Origin: Lachnospiraceae bacterium
GTDB lineage: Bacteria > Bacillota > Clostridia > Lachnospirales > Lachnospiraceae
Length of the DNA stretch: 41,830 nt
Assembly: GCA_029099805.1 (NCBI GenBank)
Contig: JAQXOR010000137.1
Span: 1 to 41,830 of the forward strand
Direction: 5' to 3'
Both the position numbers and the translations under genes were made by a program. The notes beneath the pieces were generated by a model. It saw only the letters and a list, made by a program, of their open reading frames with translations, was not told the DNA's origin and did no database searches. Positions 32,122-41,685 of this stretch are shown here, piece after piece (the first letter of the stretch is position 1; each line of letters opens with the position of its first letter).

Positions 32122-33828
32122 ATGAGACAGACAGGCAAAAAAAGGAATATCCGTAGTTTGTTCGGATTTGAACTTTTTATCAAGGTTGCCTGTCTGTCTT
32201 TTTCTTTTCCGCTGTTTCGCGGAATGCTTAATATTTGCCTGTGGGCGGCAGGATATAGTTATGTAACGAAGGAGAATGTGGTTAGATTTATACTGTCTCC
32301 CTGTGTGCTGCTTTGCTTTCTTCTTACACTGATGGTAGTTTCATTTCTGGTTTTACTTGAAATGAACGCAGTCTGCATGGCGGTACAATATGGCAGGAAA
32401 GGTTACGAGATTTCGTTTCAGGAGTTGTTTTTTGGTAGTGTGAAAGAAACTGTCGATATCCTGCAAAATATGCCGAATAACCCGGGAATGGTTTTACGAT
32501 GTCTTTTGTTTGTAAGCGTGGTTAATCTTCCGAGTATTTTATTTGTATTACTCGGACTTTCACGCATAGAAAGCATGGCAGAGAGAATGCCGTGGGTGTT
32601 AGGACTTCTTTTGCTTATGTTAGGACTTGCAGGGATAATGGGTCTGGTATTAACGAAGAGGCGAAGTATTTTGCATCGGGTATTAAGGAATGGACTTGTG
32701 CTGTTTCTTTTTGAAAGTATTGTGTATTTTGCGGGGATATTTTTCTGTGTCTTTATTGCAATGCATACAACTTCCGCTGCTCTTTCGGGGGGATTCTTTT
32801 TACGCCTTTTTGAACGGTACCATCTGATTTGCGGAATACTGTTTGCTTCCGTGAATACGGTAGTGTATGAATATGTGTGCGGTGGAGCAGTATTACGGAA
32901 AAAAAAGGAGTGTATAATTGAAAAGGATGTAAGGCCGGAAAAAGCAAAGGGAGAGCAGTGGAAAAAGATATGTCTGTGGGTTTCCTGTGTAATTGTTATA
33001 GTAATGACTGTGGTGCAGACTGTATCCTTTTTCAGAAATAAAAGTGTAATATTTTCGGAAGTATTAGAGGAGCTCTGTATTACGGCACATCGCGGTGCAT
33101 CGTCAGGAGCACCTGAAAATACAATGGCAGCCATTGCACTTGCGGTAGAAGAAGGCGCAGATTATGCGGAAATAGATGTCAGGCTGACAGCGGACGGAGT
33201 GCCGGTTCTGCTGCATGACAGAGCACTGTTTCGTACGACCAGAGTGCTTAAGGATGTTGATTGTGTTACGTATGAGGAACTTTCACAATATGATGCCGGC
33301 AGCAGTTATTCAATCGGATTTTCCGGAGAAAGAGTTCCGCGGCTTGATGCTGTTCTGGAAGAATTCGGAGGACAAATCGGGTTTAATATTGAGCTAAAGA
33401 CAAAGGATGATATCAGGCTTGCACAATCAGTGGTAACGCTGATTGAAGAGTACGGGTTGGAAGCCAGCTGTATTATTACGTCGTCCTCCTATCAGCAGTT
33501 GGAATGGGTAAAGGAAATGAATCGTACCATTAAAACAGGTTATATTTTATCCATGGTATATGGGGACTTTTACAAAAGTGAGGCGGCCGATTTTTTCAGT
33601 ATTCGTTCCGGTTATGTCACAGAAGGGGTTGTAAAAAAGGCACATGCACTCGGTAAAGAAATACATGCCTGGAATGTGAATCAGGAAGGGGAACTAAAGA
33701 GGATGAGGGCAATCGGTGTAGATAATATTATTACTGACAGGCCTGCGTATGCAAGAGAGATTGTGCAAAGAAACGCTCTTGCGGAGACATTTAGTGAGTG
33801 GGTATTACTGTTACTCTCGCAAAAATAG
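32122..33828 (+). CDS. Membrane glycerophosphodiester phosphodiesterase
   Basis: 568 residues. About 320 N-terminal residues form a membrane domain with many hydrophobic segments. The C-terminal GDPD barrel then starts with ITAHRGASSGAPENTMAAI (about 320-340), EIDVRLTADGVPVLLHD (metal-binding Glu/Asp and the catalytic His region), and a late ELKTK block. The barrel probably faces outward and cleaves lipoteichoic acid-type glycerophosphodiesters (inference from family). Start at 32122 follows GAGGAG. It continues the operon-like run from mscL. Confidence 0.87.
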   Translation: MRQTGKKRNIRSLFGFELFIKVACLSFSFPLFRGMLNICLWAAGYSYVTKENVVRFILSPCVLLCFLLTLMVVSFLVLLEMNAVCMAVQYGRKGYEISFQELFFGSVKETVDILQNMPNNPGMVLRCLLFVSVVNLPSILFVLLGLSRIESMAERMPWVLGLLLLMLGLAGIMGLVLTKRRSILHRVLRNGLVLFLFESIVYFAGIFFCVFIAMHTTSAALSGGFFLRLFERYHLICGILFASVNTVVYEYVCGGAVLRKKKECIIEKDVRPEKAKGEQWKKICLWVSCVIVIVMTVVQTVSFFRNKSVIFSEVLEELCITAHRGASSGAPENTMAAIALAVEEGADYAEIDVRLTADGVPVLLHDRALFRTTRVLKDVDCVTYEELSQYDAGSSYSIGFSGERVPRLDAVLEEFGGQIGFNIELKTKDDIRLAQSVVTLIEEYGLEASCIITSSSYQQLEWVKEMNRTIKTGYILSMVYGDFYKSEAADFFSIRSGYVTEGVVKKAHALGKEIHAWNVNQEGELKRMRAIGVDNIITDRPAYAREIVQRNALAETFSEWVLLLLSQK

Positions 33829-33898
33829 TTTCGGGATATAATGCAACAATAGCGGTTGCCGCCGTATTATATAGGTAGAACGTAAATCGGAGGTTTCT

Positions 33899-34684
33899 AT
33901 GGCGGTAACAATTGCATTGGATGCCGGACACGGCGGATATGACAGCGGAGCAGTACATGAGGGACGCAGAGAAAAGGATGATAATCTTGCATTAACACTT
34001 GCAGTCGGAGAGATTTTACAAAGAAACGGTGTTGATGTAGTGTACACAAGAACGGAGGATGTCTATGACTCTCCGGTTCGAAAAGCACAGATTGCAAATG
34101 AATCCGGAGCAGACTTTTTTATTTCATTTCATCGAAATTCCAGTCCGGTGGATAATCAGTATTCCGGTGTAGAGACACTATTGTATGACGAAAACGGTAC
34201 AAAGGCAGAGATGGCACAGGCAATCAATGCGGAACTGGCAGAAGTTGGTTTTAATAATCTTGGTCTGAATATACGCAGGGATCTGGCAGTACTTCGCCGT
34301 ACGCAGATGCCGGCTCTGCTTGTTGAAGTGGGATTTATTAATACAGATGCGGACAATGCATTGCTCGACGCTCGTTTTGAGGATACTGCACAGGCTATCG
34401 CAAACGGTATCTTACAGACAGTAGGCAGTGAAATCGGACCGGAGGACGGTGCAGGAATGCCGTCGTCAGAGGCTTATGCGGTACAGGTCGGACTGTTCCG
34501 GAATCCGGAGAATGCGGATAATCTTTATCGTGAGTTAGTGGCACTCGGAATTCCTGCAGATATTTCAAGAAGCGGGAGCTTTTATGCGGTACGTGCCGGG
34601 CGAACGGAAAGTCTGAACGAGGCGGTTTCGTTACAGCAGGAATTACAGCAGCTGGGATATGATACACTGGTAGTTACGCTATAG
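33899..34684 (+). CDS. N-acetylmuramoyl-L-alanine amidase (Amidase_3) with SPOR domain
   Basis: 261 residues. The zinc site is built from H in LDAGHGGYDSG, E in REKDDNLAL and H in SFHRNSS. The catalytic glutamate is in LLVEVGFINTDADN. The C-terminal 70 residues (AYAVQVGLFRNPENADNLYREL onward) are a SPOR peptidoglycan-binding repeat. No signal peptide is present: the protein starts directly with the catalytic strand. That resembles the mother-cell lysis amidase CwlC of Bacillus. CGGAGG precedes the ATG. Confidence 0.88.
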   Translation: MAVTIALDAGHGGYDSGAVHEGRREKDDNLALTLAVGEILQRNGVDVVYTRTEDVYDSPVRKAQIANESGADFFISFHRNSSPVDNQYSGVETLLYDENGTKAEMAQAINAELAEVGFNNLGLNIRRDLAVLRRTQMPALLVEVGFINTDADNALLDARFEDTAQAIANGILQTVGSEIGPEDGAGMPSSEAYAVQVGLFRNPENADNLYRELVALGIPADISRSGSFYAVRAGRTESLNEAVSLQQELQQLGYDTLVVTL

Positions 34685-35101
34685 CTCTTTCTTACAAAGC
34701 ACCCGTTCAAATAAAAGACCTGCCGCGGCCCAACAGGGAGCATAATCCAGACGGATTACTCCTTTATAGTTCAGTTTTGCATTACTGTAATCCCAGGGGC
34801 AGGCATTATGGCGTTTCAGGAGAATGCCGCTGGTGTATTCACATCCGAAAATAGCGGAAGCATAGATGATTCCGCGAAAAAGAAGAGATCTGGATTTGAT
34901 ACGCTTGTAGACATTTGGTATAAAGGCGGCAAGACCATATATCGGGAACATCCATACGGAGGTACGGCACAGGAGACGTCTGTCTCCGGAACATTCTTTA
35001 AGAGAGCCAAGACCTGTCCAAAAGCATTCAATACACCAGCCGATGAATCCGCAACGGATAAAATCTGAACCAAAACGACGAATGGGACGAAGAAACTGCA
35101 T
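34679..35101 (-). CDS. COG4905-type small membrane protein (annotated as putative ABC permease)
   Basis: 140 residues starting MQFLRPIRRFG; AGGAGG is 7 bases upstream on the minus strand, so an in-frame ATG 10 codons earlier is rejected. Several membrane segments with GWCIECFWTGLGSL and WMFPIYGLAAF match the COG4905/PF06541 putative permease family. Conserved WDYSN-like WDYSNAKLNYKGVIRL and a late CWAAAGLLFE are present. The function is not known. Its end overlaps the amidase end by 6 bases tail to tail. Confidence 0.75.
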   Translation of the reverse strand: MQFLRPIRRFGSDFIRCGFIGWCIECFWTGLGSLKECSGDRRLLCRTSVWMFPIYGLAAFIPNVYKRIKSRSLLFRGIIYASAIFGCEYTSGILLKRHNACPWDYSNAKLNYKGVIRLDYAPCWAAAGLLFERVLCKKEL

Positions 35102-35172
35102 AAAGAAACCTCCTGTATTTTTTTCTGTCATAGTATTTGCATATAACAGGGAAGTATACGGGAGGTTTTTGA

Positions 35173-36264
35173 CTATCGATAAACTGTAAATCGATTGTCC
35201 GATAAAAGGGTAAATGCACGGTCCAGGGAATCCCTGTCGTAGAATTCAATGCGAAGTGCGCCCTGTTCATAGTCACGATTGTGTACAATACCGATATTTT
35301 TCATACTGATTCCGTGACTGGCCAGAATGGTAGCAAAGGTGGCAATCGCTCCTGCTTCATCTCGTAGGTCGGCATGAAGAACAAAGGCTTCCGGTAGAAC
35401 ACCCTTGCGCTCCTGCAACGAATTGCGGAATTCCCCTGCTTCGAAGAAGAGGGAGCGGATTTCGTCTTTGTTATTCGAAGAAAGCGCACCTTCCGCATCC
35501 GAAAGAAGAGAAATATAACGTCGCAGTACCGGAAGAACAAATGCGGAATTTGCAGATAAAATACTTTCCCAGAGTGACGGTGAGGAAGATGCAATGCGCG
35601 TAATGTCCTTAAATCCGCCGGCTGCTAACAGCCGCATGGTTTCTGTGTCTTCAGAGGTACGTACGAGGTTGACAAGCTGGGCTGCTATCAGATGAGGTAC
35701 GTGACTGATTGCTGCAACCGCATCATCGTGCTCTTCCGGAGAGAGAAGTACCGGAATCGATTTCATCCTCTTTACCAGCGAAAGAAAGCTCTCGACCCGT
35801 TCTTTTGGACAATCCTCCGTCAGCGTAATTGCATAATATGCATTTTCCAGCAAAAGTGAATTACTGTTTGCAAAACCGGTGCGTTCTGACCCGGTCATGG
35901 GGTGTCCACCGATAAAATTGGCAGAGAGACCGGCAGTCTTTACCGCTGCGTGGATGCCGGATTTTACGCTGCCGACATCGGTAATGACAGTATCATCCGA
36001 GATGATATCTTTTAATTTCGGAAGATAGGAGATATTACTGTCTACAGGGGCGCACAGAAAAATATAGTTACAATCCTTAAGCTCCTCTACGGTAAAAACA
36101 GCCTGATCCAATACGTTTGCATTTATGGCACTGCGGATATCCTCCGAGAGTACCGGTTTTCTGGAATAGGCAACAATCCGGCAGGACGGTTCTATTTCAC
36201 GTAGGGCACGGGCAATGGAACCACCGATTAAGCCAAGACCGATAAAGCCAAACTGTATATTCAT
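35173..36264 (-). CDS. tyrA: Prephenate dehydrogenase with C-terminal ACT domain
   Basis: 363 residues. The Rossmann NAD site is GFIGLGLIGGSIARAL (about 6-21). The catalytic region contains GGHPMTGSERTGF and later AAISHVPHLIA. The final ~75 residues (FVLHADLRDEAGAIATFATI) form an ACT domain, the usual site for tyrosine feedback inhibition. It lies 12 bases after aroF on the same strand, so the two make an aromatic amino acid operon. Confidence 0.92.
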   Translation of the reverse strand: MNIQFGFIGLGLIGGSIARALREIEPSCRIVAYSRKPVLSEDIRSAINANVLDQAVFTVEELKDCNYIFLCAPVDSNISYLPKLKDIISDDTVITDVGSVKSGIHAAVKTAGLSANFIGGHPMTGSERTGFANSNSLLLENAYYAITLTEDCPKERVESFLSLVKRMKSIPVLLSPEEHDDAVAAISHVPHLIAAQLVNLVRTSEDTETMRLLAAGGFKDITRIASSSPSLWESILSANSAFVLPVLRRYISLLSDAEGALSSNNKDEIRSLFFEAGEFRNSLQERKGVLPEAFVLHADLRDEAGAIATFATILASHGISMKNIGIVHNRDYEQGALRIEFYDRDSLDRAFTLLSDNRFTVYR

Positions 36265-36276
36265 AGCAAAACTCCT

Positions 36277-37293
36277 TTATGCAAGTGACTTACCTATCAG
36301 AGCGGAAAGCGGACGAAGCTGGTCACAAAGCTCTTCAAACTGGGTGAAGGTAAGAGACTGCGGACCGTCGGAAAGTGCTTTTTCAGGGCAAGGATGTGTT
36401 TCTATCATAAGTCCGTCCGCACCTGCGGCAACCGCAGCAAAGGCTAACGGCTTTACATAATCTCTGACACCGGTTGCATGGCTCGGGTCTACGATAATCG
36501 GGAGATGACTCTTTGCACGGATTACCGGCACAGCACTTAAGTCAAGCGTGTTTCGTGTTGCGGTTTCGAAGGTACGGATGCCTCGTTCACAGAGAACAAC
36601 ATTCGGATTTCCCTCCGCAAGAATGTATTCGGCTGCATTTAGCCATTCATCAATGGTAGCGGACAAGCCACGCTTTAATAAAACCGGGAGACCGGTTTTT
36701 CCGACTTCCTTTAATAAAAAGAAATTCTGCATATTTCTTGCACCGATTTGTAACATATCAACGTACTTTACAGCAGCGTCTACAGCGGCCTGGCTGGTAA
36801 CCTCACAAACAACCGGAAGACCGGTCGCATCCTTGGCTTCCTTCATTAAACGGAGTCCGTTTTCTTCCATTCCCTGGAACGAGTACGGGGAGGTACGCGG
36901 TTTATAGGCACCGCCGCGTAAAATCTGTGCACCGGCTTTTTTGATGGCAAGTGCAGTTTCCAGGACCTGTTCTGCGGATTCTACGGCACACGGACCGGAC
37001 ATAAGCACAAGATTGTCTCCGCCGATGAGTGCATTTCCGACTTTGACAACGGTAGGTTCCGGATGGAATTTTTTATTGGCGAGTTTATAACTTTCGGTGA
37101 CGGCAACAACACGGTCAACGCCTTCCGCAATCTCAAGATTCTTGTCGGCAAGTACGGTTTTGTCACCGACAACACCGATAATTGTTACTTCATGTCCATG
37201 AGAAAGGTGTGCATCCAGACCCTGACCACGGACCAAAGAAACGACATTATTGATTGCCTCCTCGGAAGCGTTTGGTTTCATTACAATAATCAT
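36277..37293 (-). CDS. aroF: DAHP synthase (type I-beta, AroF/AroG)
   Basis: 338 residues. The N-terminal 70-residue ferredoxin-like domain (MIIVMKPNASEEAINNVV) is the regulatory part found in this subclass. The barrel has GPCAVES, RGGAYKPRTSPYSFQG, the lysine-containing VLLKRG region and DPSHATG. It condenses PEP and erythrose-4-phosphate, the first step to chorismate. A minus-strand promoter lies upstream. No T-box was recognised. Confidence 0.93.
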   Translation of the reverse strand: MIIVMKPNASEEAINNVVSLVRGQGLDAHLSHGHEVTIIGVVGDKTVLADKNLEIAEGVDRVVAVTESYKLANKKFHPEPTVVKVGNALIGGDNLVLMSGPCAVESAEQVLETALAIKKAGAQILRGGAYKPRTSPYSFQGMEENGLRLMKEAKDATGLPVVCEVTSQAAVDAAVKYVDMLQIGARNMQNFFLLKEVGKTGLPVLLKRGLSATIDEWLNAAEYILAEGNPNVVLCERGIRTFETATRNTLDLSAVPVIRAKSHLPIIVDPSHATGVRDYVKPLAFAAVAAGADGLMIETHPCPEKALSDGPQSLTFTQFEELCDQLRPLSALIGKSLA

Positions 37294-37339
37294 AAGAGTC
37301 TCCTTTACATTTATCTAAATGAAATTTTGTTCTATTGGT

Positions 37340-37368
37340 ATTGTACCTCTTGACTTCATATTTGTCAA
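37340..37368 (-). promoter_or_regulatory. Promoter of aroF-tyrA
   Basis: On the minus strand, TTGACA (at 37363-37368) and TACAAT (at 37340-37345) are 17 bases apart. The start point is about 40 bases from the aroF ATG, too short for a T-box leader. Confidence 0.7.
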
Positions 37369-37435
37369 CGCTTTTTTACTTTAAAGCGCAACGGTTTAAA
37401 GTGTAATAAGCGATGGAATATTCGTATTATTGCAG

Positions 37436-37553
37436 TTATTTACCTAGGGAAACGCTGATGAAAGTGTTTCCGCGCCGAATTTGCGTAGCGAAGTTGATTT
37501 CATCCACAGTATATCCGGTAACGCCAAATAGCTCCCTAGTATAGGTAAATTAT
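37436..37553. repeat. 115-bp element with terminal inverted repeats and internal hairpin
   Basis: The ends pair as ATTTACC plus TAGGGA (left, about 37438-37450) with TCCCTA plus AGGTAAAT (right, about 37533-37550, with a 3-base interruption). TTA flanks both sides. Inside, GGAAACGC and GTGTTTCC form an 8-bp hairpin with one wobble, and its GATGAAA loop is complementary to TTTCATC about 40 bases later. It could be a MITE-like remnant or a structured RNA. The minus strand also reads 37 codons without a start (ELFGVTGYTVDEINF onward), so a decayed coding origin is possible. Confidence 0.5.
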
Positions 37554-37782
37554 GAAAAACAACAGATGATTGTCAAGATTGCTTTTTATAGAATATGGTA
37601 AAACAGTCCTATTATTAATTTGTCATGTTTACGTAAGTGTTTAAATTATGGTAATCTATTCCTTGTAAATAAAATTATGTCACTATAACAGGAGTATTAG
37701 TTGATGAGGTAAAATATCAAACAATGCTTGAAATATCATCATGAGGAAGGAAATATTATATAAATATAGTAAGGGATTTATT

Positions 37783-38348
37783 ATGAAAAAAAGTTGGGTT
37801 ACTATTATAATCATTATTACAGCGATGGTTCTTTTATTTAGGTATATAGGTGCACAAACCGATCTGGAAAAGCAAGTGAAGTCCTGCAGTGAGCATTACA
37901 ATAAAAGTTGGCGTTTGGATAGTGTTCAGGAGAATGCAGAGCAGAAATATATTTATATTATATTCATTTATCGATATAAAAACTATGAAGAACGACTTGA
38001 TTGCATAAAAAAACCAAAGAGGAATTGACAAAAGTATTGCTTGAGTCCGAAGACACTAAGTGGAGGGGGTATACAATCAAGCTAGGTTTTTTAAATGTTG
38101 GAGACTATTTTGATGTAGAGGTGAAGGCTGAGGATATTCAAATTGCATCAAATATGAATATTTCAATAGAGACAATAGCAAGTCTGTTTCCACAGGCAAA
38201 AGTTTTATACCTATATCCCGCAAGATATGAGTCAATAACTGAAATACAAGGGTTCGAAGAATTAATAGAGATTAGATTCAGTCAAGGACTTAAGGAAGAG
38301 GAAAAGGCGTATGTTTGGTCTCTTTTTCCAAATTGTATGATTAAGTAA
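37783..38348 (+). pseudogene. Single protein split at an A7 run (frameshifted or slippage-expressed)
   Basis: Frame 1 starts at 37783 (MKKSWVTIIIIITAMV, a membrane/signal segment, AAGGGA upstream) and stops at 38028 after 81 residues. The next frame continues to 38348 and has no ATG or ribosome site of its own. The two join smoothly by one -1 step at the seven A's (38007-38013), which read A-AAA-AAA in the correct phase for classical slippage. The composite is about 188 residues: a membrane anchor plus a soluble domain (GDYFDVEVKAEDIQIA, then QAKVLYLYPARYESITEIQGFE). No family recognised. The gene is AT-rich. Confidence 0.55.
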
Positions 38349-38479
38349 TAAGAAAGTTTTTTGTTCCTCGTGTCCGACGAAGCCGAATCATACTTGCCGG
38401 TGTAAGACCGGTCACGGTAATTGCCGGGATAGTGTCATTAGTGCGCCGTGCAGCAAACCAGTTGTTTTTTTTAGTGCAG
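38345..38479 (-). other. Possible coding remnant on the minus strand
   Basis: About 44 codons read openly on the minus strand with no usable start (WFAARRTNDTIPAITV, then TGLTPASMIRLRRTRGTKN) and end in TAA near 38346. The amino acid pattern VTG-x-T followed by an RRG/RTRG cluster resembles the codon frame inside the element at 37436-37549. The composition is richer in GC than the split gene between them. No gene is claimed; the rest of 38349-38640 shows only this and the promoter below. Confidence 0.25.
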
Positions 38480-38520
38480 AATCAATTAATGCTCTATTTC
38501 AACGAAAATGTGTGGAGACA

Positions 38521-38549
38521 TTGAAAAAAAATTATTTTTAGTATAGAAT
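38521..38549 (+). promoter_or_regulatory. Promoter of the YgiQ-family gene
   Basis: TTGAAA (38521-38526), 17-base spacer, TAGAAT (38544-38549), about 95 bases before the start codon. Confidence 0.55.
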
Positions 38550-38644
38550 AGTGAGTAAATGAATTAAGTACAGGCAGGAAAACTCCGGTTTGTGAAGAGT
38601 ATTTGCCTCGTAAATGTGTCAGGTTAAAGGACAGGGAAGATAAA

Positions 38645-40600
38645 ATGAAGGATTTTTTACCTATTTGCAGAGAAGATATGGAACGTCGCGGGTGGGAGCA
38701 ATGCGATTTTGTATATATTATCGGGGATGCCTATGTAGATCATACCTCGTTTGGTCCGGCAATTATCAGCCGTGTGCTGGAGTGTCACGGATATAAGGTC
38801 GGAATTATTTCCCAGCCGGACTGGAAGGATGAGCAGAGTGTGCAGATATTGGGCGAACCGCGGCTTGGGTTTCTTGTATCTGCCGGCAATATGGATACGA
38901 TGGTAAACCATTATACAGTGGCAAAAAAGAGACGTTCTCAGGATGCGTATACTCCCGGCGGTGTCATCGGAAAGCGTCCGGACCGGGCGACGATTGTGTA
39001 TTGTAATCTGCTCCGTCGCGTGTATAAAAAGAAACCGATTATTATCGGTGGAATCGAAGCGTCCCTGCGTCGCCTTGCACATTATGATTACTGGGCGGAT
39101 ACGGTAAAACGTTCCATTCTTCTGGATTCCGGCGCGGATTTACTGTCTTACGGTATGGGAGAGCATTCGATTGTAGAGATTGCAGACGCACTGGACTCCG
39201 GAATTGCAGTAAAGGATATTACGTTTATTGCAGGAACCGTATATCGTGCGACATCACTTGATTCTGTATATGATGCGACGATGCTTCCGTCCTATTCTGA
39301 GATAAAAGAGGATAAGCGTACTTTTGCAAGGAGCTTCTATATTCAGTATTGTAATACAGACCCGTTCTCGGGAAAACGTCTGGTGGAGCAGTACGGTGCC
39401 AATGAATATGTGGTGCAGAATCCACCGGCAGCGCCGCTTTCCCAGGCGGAAATGGACAGGGTATATTCCCTGCCTTATATGAGAAATTATCATCCGTCTT
39501 ACGAAAAACTCGGCGGAATTCCGATTATTAATGAACTGAAATTCAGTCTTGTAAGCAACAGGGGATGCTTCGGCGGGTGCAGCTTTTGTGCGCTGACCTT
39601 TCATCAGGGACGTATTATTCAGACCAGGAGTCATGAGTCAATCTTAGAAGAGGCGAGAATGATGACCTGGGATCCGGATTTTAAAGGCTATATCAATGAT
39701 GTCGGCGGTCCTACCGCAAATTTCCGCGCTCCGGCCTGTGAAAAGCAACTGTCAAAGGGCGTTTGTCCGAATAAGCAGTGTTTGTTTCCTACCCCATGTA
39801 AGAATCTGAAGGTGAGTCATGAGGATTATCTGTCGTTATTACGGAAATTAAGAGAACTGCCGAAGGTGAAAAAGGTGTTTATTCGTTCCGGTATCCGGTT
39901 TGATTATTTAATCTATGATAAAGACCGGACATTTTTACGGGAGCTCTGCGAGCATCATGTCAGCGGACAGTTGAAAGTAGCACCGGAGCATATCTGTGAT
40001 GCGGTGCTTTCAAAAATGGGGAAACCGAGTCGGGAGGTGTATGATACCTTTTTACAGGAATATAAGAAGATGAATGCCAGACTCGGTAAGGAACAATATG
40101 TGGTACCGTATCTGATGTCATCGCACCCGGGCTCCACGATGAAGGAAGCGGTAGAGCTGGCAGAGTATCTGCGGGACCTCGGATATATGCCGGAGCAGGT
40201 ACAGGATTTTTATCCGACTCCGTCTACGATATCTACCTGTATGTATTATACCGGACTGGACCCGCGTACGATGGAACCTGTTTATGTACCGAAATCACCG
40301 CATGAAAAGGCAATGCAGCGTGCATTGATTCAGTACAGAAATCCGAAGAATTATGAGCTCGTAGAAGAAGCCCTTCGTCTGGCACACAGAGAAGATTTAA
40401 TCGGTTTTGACAAAAAGTGCCTGATACGACCGCGCGGACCGAGAAAACAGGTGTGGGACGGTGCCGGGGGGCAGGGCTCCGGAGCTTCGGGAAAGGCTGG
40501 AAGCCGGTTCTCCGGCGGACAGCCGGAACGTCAGAGGACGACACCGCAGGGAAGAAAAAAGACGATTCGGAATGTACACAAAAAGCGGACGAGGAATTAG
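38645..40600 (+). CDS. YgiQ-family radical SAM protein (UPF0313)
   Basis: 651 residues. The N-terminal DUF3559-like part ([16 protein letters not shown], then [16 protein letters not shown]) precedes the radical SAM core. Its CxxxCxxC cluster is C308, C312, C315 in [19 protein letters not shown], followed by the late [16 protein letters not shown] block and a Gly/Ser/Arg-rich tail. The reaction is not established. The start at 38645 fits the AGGGAAGA upstream; the frame from 38603 lacks a ribosome site. A run of three more genes follows closely. Confidence 0.88.
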   Translation: MKDFLPICREDMERRGWEQCDFVYIIGDAYVDHTSFGPAIISRVLECHGYKVGIISQPDWKDEQSVQILGEPRLGFLVSAGNMDTMVNHYTVAKKRRSQDAYTPGGVIGKRPDRATIVYCNLLRRVYKKKPIIIGGIEASLRRLAHYDYWADTVKRSILLDSGADLLSYGMGEHSIVEIADALDSGIAVKDITFIAGTVYRATSLDSVYDATMLPSYSEIKEDKRTFARSFYIQYCNTDPFSGKRLVEQYGANEYVVQNPPAAPLSQAEMDRVYSLPYMRNYHPSYEKLGGIPIINELKFSLVSNRGCFGGCSFCALTFHQGRIIQTRSHESILEEARMMTWDPDFKGYINDVGGPTANFRAPACEKQLSKGVCPNKQCLFPTPCKNLKVSHEDYLSLLRKLRELPKVKKVFIRSGIRFDYLIYDKDRTFLRELCEHHVSGQLKVAPEHICDAVLSKMGKPSREVYDTFLQEYKKMNARLGKEQYVVPYLMSSHPGSTMKEAVELAEYLRDLGYMPEQVQDFYPTPSTISTCMYYTGLDPRTMEPVYVPKSPHEKAMQRALIQYRNPKNYELVEEALRLAHREDLIGFDKKCLIRPRGPRKQVWDGAGGQGSGASGKAGSRFSGGQPERQRTTPQGRKKTIRNVHKKRTRN

Positions 40601-40634
40601 TTTTTGTATTTGTAAACGGAAAAAGGAGGATGGC

Positions 40635-41156
40635 ATGTTTAAGAATCTGTATCCAAAAGAGGACTGGGATTCGGCGTATAGCTCCGAATATGAGCGTTTA
40701 TATGAGCAGGGATACCGCGGGCTTATTTTTGATATTGATAATACATTGGTGGAGCATGGCGCAAAGGCGGATAAAAGGGCAATTGCTTTGGTAGACGGAT
40801 TACGCAGAATGGGGTTTGCAATCTGTTTTTTGTCCAATAATGAGAAAGAAAGAGTAGGCAGTTTTTGTAAGCCTTTGGATGCGGCATATATCTACAAGGC
40901 GGGGAAACCGAAGCGCAGCGGGTACGAAGCCGCTATGAAGTTAATCGGAACAACAAAGGAGCAGACAGCAGCAATCGGGGATCAGCTTTTTACGGACATC
41001 TGGGGGGCGAACCGTGCAGGCATCTACACGGTTCTTGTAAAGCAGATTGGAAAAAAAGAAGAATTTCAGATTGTATTAAAGAGATATTTAGAGAAGGTTG
41101 TATTACATTTTTATCGGAAGCAGAAAGCGAAAGGACGAGAAGATGAAAGGAAATAA
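40635..41156 (+). CDS. YqeG-family HAD phosphatase
   Basis: 173 residues. The HAD motif I is FDIDNTLVEHG with the catalytic aspartates, motif II is FLSNNEKERV, and motif IV is GDQLFTDIWGANRAG. This matches the YqeG IIIA family, phosphatases of uncertain substrate common in Firmicutes next to aroE/aroK-type genes. AAAGGAGGA precedes the ATG at 40635; the longer frame is only overlap with the gene before. Its end overlaps aroK by 14 bases, so the two are coupled. Confidence 0.88.
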   Translation: MFKNLYPKEDWDSAYSSEYERLYEQGYRGLIFDIDNTLVEHGAKADKRAIALVDGLRRMGFAICFLSNNEKERVGSFCKPLDAAYIYKAGKPKRSGYEAAMKLIGTTKEQTAAIGDQLFTDIWGANRAGIYTVLVKQIGKKEEFQIVLKRYLEKVVLHFYRKQKAKGREDERK

Positions 41157-41667
41157 TATTATTTTAATCGGATTTATGGGATGCGGAAAAAGTACCGTCG
41201 GGAAAAAGCTGGCAGATGCGCTTTCCTATGAATTCAGGGATACAGATGCCATGATTGAGGAAATCTATCAGAAAACAATTTCACGAATGTTTGAAGAGGA
41301 TGGGGAAGAAGCGTTCCGGATAGCAGAGACAGAGCTTTTAAGGAGTCTTGAAAGCTCTGCGAACGGTATGGTACTTGCCACCGGAGGCGGGATGCCGATG
41401 CGCGGAGAAAATGTGGCTTATCTGCATAAAATAGGAACGGTTATTTTTTTGGAGGCAGGAATTGAGACGATTTTAGAACGCTTACAAAATGATACCGGGC
41501 GGCCGTTAGCAGCCGGAGAGGACAGAGAAAAGAGGCTTCGTCCGTTATATGAGAAACGTCTGCCGGTGTATCAACAGGCAGCGGATTATTGTCTGAATAC
41601 AGAGGGGAAATCCTTTTCTGACATAATAGAAGAAATCAAGCAACATGTAAGCAGAACAGAAAAATAA
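41143..41667 (+). CDS. aroK: Shikimate kinase
   Basis: 174 residues. Walker A is GFMGCGKSTVGK (about 9-20). The shikimate-binding part includes FRDTDAMIEE, and the ATGGG pattern appears in LATGGGMPMR. The lid region R-P-L-A is in NDTGRPLAAGED. Phosphorylates shikimate at the 3-hydroxyl using ATP. It is followed 18 bases later by aroQ. The ATG at 41143 has AAAGGACGAG upstream; a frame from 41098 would run further into the preceding gene. Confidence 0.92.
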   Translation: MKGNNIILIGFMGCGKSTVGKKLADALSYEFRDTDAMIEEIYQKTISRMFEEDGEEAFRIAETELLRSLESSANGMVLATGGGMPMRGENVAYLHKIGTVIFLEAGIETILERLQNDTGRPLAAGEDREKRLRPLYEKRLPVYQQAADYCLNTEGKSFSDIIEEIKQHVSRTEK

Positions 41668-41685
41668 ACGATAAGGAGACAGACT

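Noticed and set aside
37294-37370. T-box or aromatic amino acid riboswitch for aroF
   Set aside because: The promoter leaves only about 40 bases of leader, and no T-box sequence (GGTGG-type motif) is present.
37455-37462. CTGATGA similar to a hammerhead ribozyme core
   Set aside because: No stem II follows and no properly placed GAAA is present; the hairpin GGAAACGC/GTGTTTCC uses the same bases.
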